Assembly: GCA_022827185.1 (NCBI GenBank)
Contig: JAJDTM010000005.1
Coordinates: forward strand, 472,595-536,594
Direction of reading: 5' to 3'
Source of the DNA: Candidatus Poribacteria bacterium
Lineage (GTDB): Bacteria; Poribacteria; WGA-4E; WGA-3G
Length of the DNA stretch: 64,000 bases
Below, in pieces: positions 26,224-33,965 of the stretch. Each line of letters starts with the position of its first letter. Within the stretch, counting starts at the first letter, position 1. The notes under the pieces were generated by a model. The model saw only the letters and a program-made list of their open reading frames with translations, was not told the DNA's origin and ran no database searches. A program made the position numbers and the translations under genes.

Positions 26224-27672
26224 TTGAAACCTCTTTGGAAATTACGATTTATCTACATCATAAAACTCGCGGTACTTCTCGCGTTTATGGTATCCACTGC
26301 TGCCGCGGAGAAAGAGATCGCCTTGTGGGGCGGCACATTAAGCCGTAACATGGTCTCCGACGAAAAGAATATCCCTGCGAGTTGGGATTTGGAAACCGGT
26401 GAAAATATCAAATGGAAAGCAGAACTCGGTTCACAAAGTTACGCGGGACCGCTCATCATCGGTGGAAAAGTTTTCGTTGGCACTAACAATAAAGCACTCT
26501 ACAACCCGAAACTCACCGGCGACCGCGGGAATCTCATGGCATTTCGCGAATCCGACGGCAAATTCCTCTGGCAAATCACCCACACCAAACTCCCCGCAGG
26601 TCGGGTTAACGACTGGCCCCTGCAGGGAATTTGTTCCACACCCTTTATTGAAGGCGACCGACTCTACTACATCTCTAACCGTTGTGAAGTCGTCTGTATT
26701 GATACCGAAGGCTTCCTTGATAATGAAAACGACGGTCCCTTTAGGGACGAGACTGAAACAAGCGAGATTGACGGCGATATCATCTGGAGTTATGATATGA
26801 TGGATGAGCTGGATGTCTTCCCGCATAACCTCGCCACCTGTTCACCGCTCGCAGTGGGTGATCTGCTCTTCTTGGAAACGAGCAACGGTGTTGATGAAGG
26901 GCATATCCACATCCCTTCACCCGATGCGCCGTCGTTCATTGCGTTAAATAAAAATACTGGAGAACTCGTCTGGGAGGATGCCTCCCCCGGCGAAAATATA
27001 CTGCACGGGCAGTGGTCAAACCCTGCCTATGGTGTTATTAAAGGCGTGCCGCAGGTTATTATCCCCGGCGGTGATGGTTGGGTCTATGCCTTTGAACCAG
27101 AAACCGGTAATATTATCTGGAAATTTGACTGTAATCCGAAAGGTTCCGTTTGGGAACTCGGCGGACGCGGCACACGCAACAACATCATCTCAACACCTGT
27201 CGTTTATGACGACAAGGTCTTTTTGGCTGTTGGACAAGATCCAGAGCACGGTGAAGGTGTAGGACATCTGTGGTGCATTGATGCCTCACAAACCGGTGAT
27301 GTTACCGAGACCGCTGGGATCTGGCACTTCGGCAACGAACAGTTCAATCGCACGATGTCTACCGTAGCCATTGCTGATGGACTCCTCTACATCTCAGACC
27401 TGAGCGGATTTCTCTACTGCTTGGATGTGAACACCGGTGATCTCTACTGGAGGCATGACACTTTTGCCGCAATTTGGGGGTCGCCGTATGTCGTGGACGG
27501 TAAGGTTTACCTTGGCGACGAAGATGGCGAGGTGGTAGTCCTAAAAGCAGGCAAAACCGAGCAAGTCCTGTTTGAAAACAACATGGGCAGTGCTGTCTAT
27601 ACCACACCTGTCGCAAAAAACGGCGTGCTTTACATCGTAACCCGTAATATGCTTGTCGCAATTTCAGAATAG
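26224..27672 (+). CDS. Exported PQQ-like beta-propeller protein 2
   Basis: A 482-residue propeller with TTG start (AAGGAG 8 nt upstream) and signal peptide (IKLAVLLAFMVSTAAAEK). Repeats carry NLMAFRESDGKFLWQ, ALNKNTGELVWED, AFEPETGNIIWKF and LDVNTGDLYWRHD. It differs from propeller 1 in having the calcium-like IALWGG opening and a CIDTEGFLDNENDGPF insertion rich in acidic residues near 160. Third gene of the operon beginning at 23944. Ligand unknown; quinoprotein dehydrogenase activity is not shown by the sequence. Confidence 0.87.
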   Translation: MKPLWKLRFIYIIKLAVLLAFMVSTAAAEKEIALWGGTLSRNMVSDEKNIPASWDLETGENIKWKAELGSQSYAGPLIIGGKVFVGTNNKALYNPKLTGDRGNLMAFRESDGKFLWQITHTKLPAGRVNDWPLQGICSTPFIEGDRLYYISNRCEVVCIDTEGFLDNENDGPFRDETETSEIDGDIIWSYDMMDELDVFPHNLATCSPLAVGDLLFLETSNGVDEGHIHIPSPDAPSFIALNKNTGELVWEDASPGENILHGQWSNPAYGVIKGVPQVIIPGGDGWVYAFEPETGNIIWKFDCNPKGSVWELGGRGTRNNIISTPVVYDDKVFLAVGQDPEHGEGVGHLWCIDASQTGDVTETAGIWHFGNEQFNRTMSTVAIADGLLYISDLSGFLYCLDVNTGDLYWRHDTFAAIWGSPYVVDGKVYLGDEDGEVVVLKAGKTEQVLFENNMGSAVYTTPVAKNGVLYIVTRNMLVAISE

Positions 27673-27731
27673 GAGCCCGCTGAGTACCAGAACTGTTGGA
27701 ATCTATGGCATATCTTGAGAGGGTCTATCTC

Positions 27732-28337
27732 ATGGCGTATAGCAACTTTACATTAGAAACAGCCCGGAAAGCATTTGACTTAGAAGAGGTTGATATCGCT
27801 GGTCTTTTCTCTGATAGTGAACCGATGGCTCCGAGCGAACTGCTTACTGCAGTGTTGGCGAGAAATGTCCCTTTAGCCACCGCTATCGGCACCGAGAAGG
27901 CAAAATCAGAGATGATTGTCGCCGACGTTCTCGTTGAACTACGTGAGCAGCTAGACCAACGCATCAGTCTCTTTTCAGGGATCGATTTTAACGTTGATGC
28001 CGAGGCTGAGCTGACCGGGGTGTGTGATTTTGTGATAAGTCTATCGCCAGTTCAATTTTATTTGCAAGCCCCTGTTATCGTCCTTGTTGAGGCAAAGAAC
28101 GATAACTTAGAAGTCGGGCTTGGGCAGTGTGTAGCAGAGATGGTAGCCGCCCAACGTTTTAACGCCGAAAAAGGGAATGACATCCCGCGCGTTTATGGAG
28201 CTACTACGACAGGAGTGCTTTGGCGTTTCCTCAAATTGGAAGAGAGAAAACTCTACATTGATATGTTTGTGTACCAAATTGAGCGGTGTGACAAAGTCCT
28301 CGGTATCCTTACAAGCATGGTAAAGCAAAAGGCATGA
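27732..28337 (+). CDS. PD-(D/E)XK nuclease-like protein of unknown function
   Basis: A 201-residue protein. D99 in GVCDFVISL and E120-x-K122 in VLVEAKNDNLEVGLGQC are placed as in PD-(D/E)XK nucleases: an aspartate, about 20 residues, then ExK ending a hydrophobic strand (APVIVLVE). A helix with VGLGQCVAEMVAAQ follows, also typical. GAGAGG lies 9 nt before the chosen ATG at 27732; ATG at 27705 and TTG at 27696 are alternatives. It stands alone after the PQQ operon, with no methyltransferase nearby, so it is not a classical restriction enzyme. It could be a housekeeping or transposon-derived nuclease. Confidence 0.55.
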   Translation: MAYSNFTLETARKAFDLEEVDIAGLFSDSEPMAPSELLTAVLARNVPLATAIGTEKAKSEMIVADVLVELREQLDQRISLFSGIDFNVDAEAELTGVCDFVISLSPVQFYLQAPVIVLVEAKNDNLEVGLGQCVAEMVAAQRFNAEKGNDIPRVYGATTTGVLWRFLKLEERKLYIDMFVYQIERCDKVLGILTSMVKQKA

Positions 28338-28382
28338 GATCGCTAACTGAATCAGAATGCACACAAAAGGCTTTTTAGACAA

Positions 28383-29456
28383 ATGAACCTTTCCCGAAAA
28401 ATTACTGAGAACCAAAAAGCACTCGATGCACATGTCCGGGAAATCGTCAAATGGCACTTCAGTCCAAAGACCGGATGCCCCTTCTGGCTGGAGTTCGCAG
28501 AAAACCTTGATTTCGACCCGCGAAAAGAGATCGGTGGCTATGCGGATCTCAAGTGTCTCGGACATTTCCAAGACGAATGGCTCCGTGGCGGTCCCGTCCG
28601 ACGTTGGGTACCCAAGGCTTATGCCGATGAACCGATCTATGTCTTTGAAACCGGCGGCTCAACAGGTGTTCCTAAAACGCGGATTAGCATCCGTGATTTC
28701 CATATTGACTATGAGATCTTCAGCGAAACGCTTTCTGATGAAAGTTTTCCGCCCGGTAGCGATTGGCTCATGTTGGGTCCAACGGGACCGAGGCGGTTAC
28801 GACTCGCTGTTGAGCACCTCGCGCAGCATCGGGGTGGTATCTGTTTCCACGTGGATCTCGACCCGCGCTGGGTGAATCAACTGGTGCGTTATGGGAAAAA
28901 TGAGGAGTTGGACGCGTATAAGAACCATGTCATCGGGCAAGCACTCAACGTGCTACGCGCCCATGAAAACGTCCAATGCCTTTTCACGACCCCGAAACTG
29001 CTCGAAGCACTCTGTGAAAAGATTTCCTTGCCAAAAGCCGGTATCAAAGGCATCTTTTGCGGCGGGACCGAGATGGACGCACAGTTCCATCGCTTTGCAC
29101 GTGAGGAACTCGTTCCCGGCATCGATTTTATCCCGACCTACGGCAATACGCTCATGGGGTTAGCTGCTTGTAAACCCTTTAATCCGGCGGACAACTACGC
29201 GATAATCTACTATCCACCGCATCCGCGCGCCGTCATTGAATTGGTCAACCCAGACAATCCAGAGGAAACTGTCGATTACGGTGAAACCGGACGCGTTATG
29301 CTCACAACCCTAACAAAAGAATTTTTTGTGCCACGTTTCCTTGAACGCGACGAAGCCGAACGCGCCGAACCCATCCCTGAATATCCCTGGGACGGCGTTG
29401 AAAATCTCCGCCTGCTCACAGAACTCCAAGAAAGCGTCGTCGTAGGTGTTTATTAG
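28383..29456 (+). CDS. Adenylate-forming (ANL superfamily) enzyme, phenylacetate-CoA ligase-like
   Basis: A 357-residue protein with the ANL P-loop ETGGSTGVPKTRIS near residue 97 and the adenine-pocket region PTYGNTLMGLAACKPF near 258, as in coenzyme F390 synthetase and phenylacetate-CoA ligase relatives. It lacks the usual C-terminal lid domain with its catalytic lysine: family members are normally above 420 residues, and the frame stops with a normal TAG after QESVVVGVY. So it may only adenylate, or work with a separate partner. No carrier protein or CoA-handling gene lies beside it. Confidence 0.7.
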   Translation: MNLSRKITENQKALDAHVREIVKWHFSPKTGCPFWLEFAENLDFDPRKEIGGYADLKCLGHFQDEWLRGGPVRRWVPKAYADEPIYVFETGGSTGVPKTRISIRDFHIDYEIFSETLSDESFPPGSDWLMLGPTGPRRLRLAVEHLAQHRGGICFHVDLDPRWVNQLVRYGKNEELDAYKNHVIGQALNVLRAHENVQCLFTTPKLLEALCEKISLPKAGIKGIFCGGTEMDAQFHRFAREELVPGIDFIPTYGNTLMGLAACKPFNPADNYAIIYYPPHPRAVIELVNPDNPEETVDYGETGRVMLTTLTKEFFVPRFLERDEAERAEPIPEYPWDGVENLRLLTELQESVVVGVY

Positions 29457-29479
29457 TTTTCTAATCAAAAGAGGTAAAC

Positions 29480-29809
29480 ATGGAAAAGATTCAAGTTGTT
29501 GAAATACAGGACCCGATATATGAAGAAACCTATACCGCTCACATTCAGAAAAATGGGGATGCATGGATAGGGTGGATACCGGAAGTCCCCGAAGTGAAGT
29601 GCGAAGAACACACCCAAGAACTCTTGCTTAAAACGCTTGTACACGAATTGCATGAGGCTTTAGAAGCTGAAGAAGAAGCATGGGATAAGCAGATTGAGGA
29701 AGACCTAAAAGCAGGACATCTTGATCATCTCTTGGAAAAAGCAGAAGAGAATTTCAAAGCTGGCAAGTACTACGAGATAGAAGACCTCCAGAAATTATTG
29801 GAAAAGTAG
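29480..29809 (+). CDS. HicB-like antitoxin-type protein
   Basis: A 109-residue acidic protein. Residues 14-60 (TYTAHIQKNGDAWIGWIPEV and EVKCEEHTQELLLKTLVHEL) match the partial RNase-H fold of HicB-type antitoxins. The C-terminal half is a charged helix (EEDLKAGHLDHLLEKAEENF) of the kind that wraps a toxin. It has no HicA; instead, 98 nt downstream, is a RelE-like toxin frame broken by a stop. They may have been a mixed pair (inference). GAGG lies 8 nt upstream of the ATG. Confidence 0.6.
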   Translation: MEKIQVVEIQDPIYEETYTAHIQKNGDAWIGWIPEVPEVKCEEHTQELLLKTLVHELHEALEAEEEAWDKQIEEDLKAGHLDHLLEKAEENFKAGKYYEIEDLQKLLEK

Positions 29810-29907
29810 TTTTCTTATTTAAAATAAAAAAGCATGTCAGCAAACTACTGGATTTCTTGATATAAAGATCGGAGATCTTTGCGTAAACGCGAACGGGTAT
29901 AAACAGC

Positions 29908-30162
29908 ATGAGCCATATTCTAAATGCAGATTTTTGGCGATTTTGCGCAAGACTGCCACAAGATATTCAGAGACGCGTCCCGCAAAAATTTGAACTGCTA
30001 AGATAAAATCCGAGACATCCTTCGCTTCGTTTTAAAAAAGTTAGAACTCTTTGGACAATCCGAATCGGTAAGGAATATAGGGCTTTAGCACGGAAAAAGA
30101 ATGGCGTTTTCGACTGGTTTTGGATCGGCAAACACGACGAGTACATGCGGCGGATCCGGTAA
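29908..30162 (+). pseudogene. RelE/ParE-family toxin interrupted by an in-frame stop
   Basis: One continuous 84-codon frame encodes a RelE-superfamily toxin with a TAA at codon 33 (30004-30006). Before it: SHILNADFWRFCARLPQDIQ; after it: NPRHPSLRFKKV, TLWTIRIGKEYRALARK and FDWFWIGKHDEYMRRIR. The NPRHPSLRFK and W-I-G-x-H-x-E-Y blocks are typical of this ribosome-dependent mRNase family. A single GAA-to-TAA or AAA-to-TAA change would explain the stop. The toxin is therefore probably dead, and the upstream HicB-like protein may now be an orphan antitoxin. It ends in frame 24 nt before the candidate selenoprotein start. Confidence 0.75.
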
Positions 30163-30186
30163 CCGAAACGCAATCCTTCTTTTACT

Positions 30187-31431
30187 TTGTGGCGGAAAAA
30201 GTTGAAACTCCGCCATCTTGATTTGAAATGGGGAACTGCGACGACGGGAGATAAAATAGTGGTAGACGTTAGTGATGCCCTCAGCAGTACAGCAAGTGTG
30301 CAAGTCCAAGCACATTGGGAGCCAATCGCGGATGCGACATACAATTTGCACCGCCCCACACAAGAAAAGTTTGATCGGCTCAAAGCAAGGTGGCCAGAAC
30401 CAGTGAACATGGCGTTGGCAGATGCGTTAGAATTATTTAATTTTAAACCCTCGCATCTACTGAAAAATTACACCACAGCGGATTTCCAAGTTTTTCTTCC
30501 GCCGTCGTCTACTAACGTCGGGGATGTCTGGGACCTTGATGCGGAAGGCGTTCTTCCCTTTCTTCGCCAGTTTCACCCAGGGGCGACAATGGATTTTAAA
30601 ATCTATAGTACAAAGCGTGGGACATACGGCTCAAAAGGCAAGAAAGGCGCGAAAGCCTGCTTACGGGCACTCTCGCCAGAATATGCTGAGATTACTTTCC
30701 GAATCCACGCTCTGTTCGTACTAAACGGTCCTGATGCCCGTTTCATGCCAGCACAATTTGCGGGACGATTGGTAATTGATCGCAGTGAAAACAATGTTAT
30801 CACGTTTTCTTTGGCTCTGCCATCACGCAATAGCAACGTAGATATTAATGCATTCGGCGTAGCAGACATTGTCTTTGTTCCTCACATGGAACTCTCGACT
30901 TTATCAGACGCACCTATACACGAGATAGCATGGGAAACCACCATTACTGAAGAAGAGGCTCGCAAAAAGTTAGCGACTGCCTTCTACAAATTCGCTGAAA
31001 TCGAGTGGACACCGATTGAAGATGTAGTTGAACTCGCGAAAGGAACAAATCGTCCTATCCACGCGTTGGTTTTATTTGGTACACTTGATGATGAATCCTG
31101 CTGAGGGACAGGTAAAAATTTGAGAGCGGGTCCGCTCTCCTCAGCGAGAATTATCAAGTTGCTTAACACAAAGTTTGTGAATACATGGGTTTTACTCAGA
31201 GAATTACCGGATCTTCAGGACGGTGCCAAAGGGGCTGCTGCAGCTGCCTTAGCCGCAAAACTCCAAGAACACTTTGTTTATCCTGTTGATCCGATGATTC
31301 TAACACCAGAATTAACGTTTATTCAGAATCTACCGACAAACGAGTTTATCAAGTCCGTTCCAATCGCTAAAGAACGGAAATCCGAATATTTTAGGTGGCT
31401 AAAGTCATCTTTAGCGCAAGTAGAGAGATGA
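30187..31431 (+). CDS. Candidate selenoprotein: N-terminal unknown domain plus Sec-containing thioredoxin-like domain
   Basis: One open frame of 414 codons contains a single TGA at codon 306 (31102-31104). It reads IHALVLFGTLDDES-C305-U306-GTGKNLRAGPLSS and then continues with good coding character (LLNTKFVNTWVLLREL, ELTFIQNLPTNEF) to TGA at 31429. A Cys-Sec-Gly pair after a hydrophobic strand is the site of a thioredoxin-like redox centre. An 8-bp perfect inverted repeat follows at the right distance for a bacterial SECIS. The first 290 residues (beta-rich; FAGRLVIDRSENNVITFSLA) are not recognised. No ATG starts this frame; TTG at 30187 is the only early start, so the N-terminus may be truncated by the toxin remnant. 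selA, selB and selC are not in the window. Confidence 0.7.
31122..31139 (+). promoter_or_regulatory. Candidate bacterial SECIS element
   Basis: GAGAGCGG-GT-CCGCTCTC folds as a 6-bp stem with loop GGGUCC (or a longer stem and smaller loop). The loop begins 23 nt after the UGA, within the 16-37 nt known for bacterial SECIS elements, and holds GGUC as in the E. coli fdhF apical loop. Confidence 0.6.
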
Positions 31432-31452
31432 ATACTGAAGAGGAGTCCAAGC

Positions 31453-32148
31453 ATGATAACGAAAATTGAAAAAGTCTTCCGGTCCCCCTATTCCGTGCCG
31501 AACGGCTTACAAGTTACAGACGAAGGTTTATGGATCGTTGACCAGATTACCGATAGAGTCGCATTGGTTGAGATTACATCAGACCCGGACTATACCGTGC
31601 CGAAACTCATCCGCGACATTCCGAGTGAATGCTCCAACACAAGCGGAATGACGTCCGGTGGCGGTTCACTCTGGTTAGCCGCAAACGGATCCGGGGAACG
31701 CTGGCGTCCCATTCGAGATACAGATGCCGAGACAGGCGAGATTTTCCAAGTCGATCCGAATACAGGCGAAACCCTCGGACGATACCCGATACCCGATGGC
31801 GGCGGCACGCACGGTGTCGAATACGACCATTACGATGAAGGACATCTCTGGGTCCAAACGCTCAAAAACCAAGTCACACATAAGGTCAGGATTTCGGATT
31901 GGTCTGTGCAAAAGACGTTGCCGCTACCGCATGGCCGTGGACACGGCATGGTTCGCGTTGAAGATGGACTTTGGTCAACCCATACCTCTGATAGGGTCAT
32001 CGTCAAGCTCAATCTTGAAGACGGCACGCCGCTCGATGTGATTGAGGTGCCTGAAGACTGCCCAGAACCGCACGGGTTATCCCTCTATGGCGACGATTTC
32101 CTCTATTGCGACGCCGCTTCTGGCTGGGTGGCAAAGATTACATGGTAA
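31453..32148 (+). CDS. NHL/Vgb-type beta-propeller protein
   Basis: A 231-residue protein without a signal peptide, built of short propeller blades: SVPNGLQVTDEGLWIVDQ, GMTSGGGSLWLAANGSG, GEIFQVDPNTGETLGRY, GHLWVQTLKNQVTHKV, GHGMVRVEDGLWSTH, PHGLSLYGDDFLYCDA. This matches the SMP-30/streptogramin-lyase-like (Vgb) group, which includes lactonases and lyases as well as non-enzymes. GAGGAG lies 9 nt before the ATG. Catalytic histidines of Vgb cannot be assigned with certainty. It starts 22 nt after the candidate selenoprotein and may share its transcript. Confidence 0.75.
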   Translation: MITKIEKVFRSPYSVPNGLQVTDEGLWIVDQITDRVALVEITSDPDYTVPKLIRDIPSECSNTSGMTSGGGSLWLAANGSGERWRPIRDTDAETGEIFQVDPNTGETLGRYPIPDGGGTHGVEYDHYDEGHLWVQTLKNQVTHKVRISDWSVQKTLPLPHGRGHGMVRVEDGLWSTHTSDRVIVKLNLEDGTPLDVIEVPEDCPEPHGLSLYGDDFLYCDAASGWVAKITW

Positions 32149-32149
32149 A

Positions 32150-32272
32150 ATGGTTACCAGTTACCGGTTATCGGTTTTCAGTTAATACCCCTGTGGTAGG
32201 TGAAGCATTCTGCTCACCACGAGCTACTCTCTTTAACCGACGACTGACAACCGACAACCGACAACTATTAAT
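32150..32272. repeat. Intergenic degenerate GTTACCAGTTACC / GACAACCGACAACC repeats
   Basis: The 124-nt gap is almost wholly made of TTACCAGTTACCGGTTATCGG on the left and CTGACAACCGACAACCGAC on the right, the same intergenic repeat class as 15744-16068. Confidence 0.6.
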
Positions 32273-33679
32273 ATGATACATATCCCAATTCTCCGCGCCG
32301 GTCGTTCCTACAGAAGTCTGAACACCGTCCGCGTGTCGCATATCAAAACAGGCGAACCCTTAGTCGAGGTGAGCCAAGCCAACCGTGGCTTGATAGCAAA
32401 GGACCTCGTTGACATCGCACTCCAGAAAGAGGCACTCGCGCAACGTCCTATTGCTGAATTAATCTCTATCTGCAAGGAGGCATCGCATCTTTTCTCAACA
32501 GCGACGCTGCCACTTGATGGAACCGAGCAATCCCCGACAGACTATATCCAACAGGTCTCTGGGACAACGGGCTTGCCTGAAGCACTCTGTCAACAGAATC
32601 TGCTCAAGATTCAAGGTGTCATGGAAAACATAAATACCGTTTTAGATGGACTCACGCGCGGCTTGAATTTACAACTCCTTGACACTGGATGGGGTGTCCA
32701 AAACGGTCGCACGTTGAGTTACGTCTGTGAAACGGATTCACTGGGTGCTATCCTACCGAGCAATTCGCCGGGTGTGCATTCACTGTGGGTACCTGCTATC
32801 GCCTTGAAAGTGCCAGTCGTCCTGAAACCGGGACGCGAGGAGCCGTGGACACCTTATCGCATTGCACAGGCGTTTATCGCAGCGGGCGCGCCAGCAGAGG
32901 CGTTCAGCTTCTATCCCACCGACTATAGCGGTGCCAACGAGATTCTGAGCCGATGTGGACGTTCCATGCTTTTCGGTGGCGGTTCGACCGTTGCACCGTG
33001 GCTGAACACGCCGCGCGTCGAAATCCACGGACCCGGACGCAGTAAAATCATCATCCACGAAGAAGGCGAAAGCAATTGGGCGCAGTATCTTGATCTCATC
33101 GTGGAATCGGTCGCGAAAAACGGGGGTCGGTCTTGTATTAACGCCTCTGGTGTATGGGTAACGGCACATGGACGCAAAATCGCCGAGGCATTAGCAGAAC
33201 GCCTGTCGCGCATTGAACCGAAACCGTTGGATCACCCAGAAGCTGGGATCGCAGCGTGGGCAAACCCAAAAGCTGCACACGGTATCTCATCGCTGATTGA
33301 TCGCCATCTCAAGGAACCCGGTGCAACGGAATTGACAACCGGTGACCGAGTCGTTGAATTGGATGGCTGCACCTTCCTCAGACCGACTGTTATCTGGTGT
33401 GAGGATTCAAAGCATCCGTTAGCAAACACAGAATTCCCGTTTCCGTTTGTGAGTGTTGTAGAAGTGCCACCGACGGAGTTAGTCGAAGCCATCGGTGCAA
33501 CGTTGGTTGCTACCGCAATCACAGAAGATGCCGCACTTACGCGCGATCTCATAGCAACACCCCTTATTGACCGCCTCAATTTAGGGGCAATCTCGACAAA
33601 TCAGATCTCTTGGGACAGTCCGCATGAGGGCAACCTGTTCGAGCATCTCTATCGGCAGCGGGCTTTTCAACGCGGGTAA
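32273..33679 (+). CDS. Aldehyde dehydrogenase superfamily protein (divergent)
   Basis: A 468-residue NAD(P)-dependent aldehyde dehydrogenase-like enzyme. Visible blocks are the substrate-site strand GAILPSNSPGVHSLWVPAIA, the cofactor lysine in VPVVLKPGREEP, the catalytic cysteine in NGGRSCINASGVWV (about residue 288) and the C-terminal NTEFPFPFVSVVEV. The normal E-L-G-G-K loop is replaced by EIHGPGRSK, so the general-base glutamate is not at its usual place. This resembles LuxC-like and acylating ALDHs, which form thioesters. No Shine-Dalgarno precedes ATG, which directly follows intergenic repeats. Substrate not predictable. Confidence 0.8.
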   Translation: MIHIPILRAGRSYRSLNTVRVSHIKTGEPLVEVSQANRGLIAKDLVDIALQKEALAQRPIAELISICKEASHLFSTATLPLDGTEQSPTDYIQQVSGTTGLPEALCQQNLLKIQGVMENINTVLDGLTRGLNLQLLDTGWGVQNGRTLSYVCETDSLGAILPSNSPGVHSLWVPAIALKVPVVLKPGREEPWTPYRIAQAFIAAGAPAEAFSFYPTDYSGANEILSRCGRSMLFGGGSTVAPWLNTPRVEIHGPGRSKIIIHEEGESNWAQYLDLIVESVAKNGGRSCINASGVWVTAHGRKIAEALAERLSRIEPKPLDHPEAGIAAWANPKAAHGISSLIDRHLKEPGATELTTGDRVVELDGCTFLRPTVIWCEDSKHPLANTEFPFPFVSVVEVPPTELVEAIGATLVATAITEDAALTRDLIATPLIDRLNLGAISTNQISWDSPHEGNLFEHLYRQRAFQRG

Positions 33680-33707
33680 CGTTAAAAAAACCCGCAGGAA
33701 GTTCATA

Positions 33708-33938
33708 ATGAAAGTAAAGTATTTTCATGACACCGCTACAGCATTGATTGAGTTTTCAGCACACCCCGTCGCCGAAACAAAAGAAATCAATGAGAATATT
33801 TACATAGATTTGGATGCTACGGGCAATCTGGTGGCACTCACAATTGAACATGCCGACTTACACGCGAACCTGCCCGATTTGTTTTATGAGCAGATAGGTG
33901 AACCGGAACTCCAACCACTTTTGCATGAAAAAACTTGA
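33708..33938 (+). CDS. DUF2283-family small protein
   Basis: A 76-residue protein with the DUF2283 pattern: MKVKYFHDTATALIEFSAHP then ENIYIDLDATGNLVALTIEHAD. The ATG at 33708 follows AGGAAG; the longer in-frame version overlapping the ALDH gene is not supported. Members are widespread in cyanobacteria and environmental bacteria, often near toxin-antitoxin genes; function unknown. It lies 28 nt after the ALDH stop. Confidence 0.75.
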   Translation: MKVKYFHDTATALIEFSAHPVAETKEINENIYIDLDATGNLVALTIEHADLHANLPDLFYEQIGEPELQPLLHEKT

Positions 33939-33965
33939 TTTTTTCATACGTTTGGTATCAGAATT

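Noticed and set aside
20738..31431. Whole-genome recoding of TGA as an amino acid
   Set aside because: TGA ends normal genes here (for example the PhyH gene at 8934 and the lipoprotein frame at 23559). The TGA cases are local.
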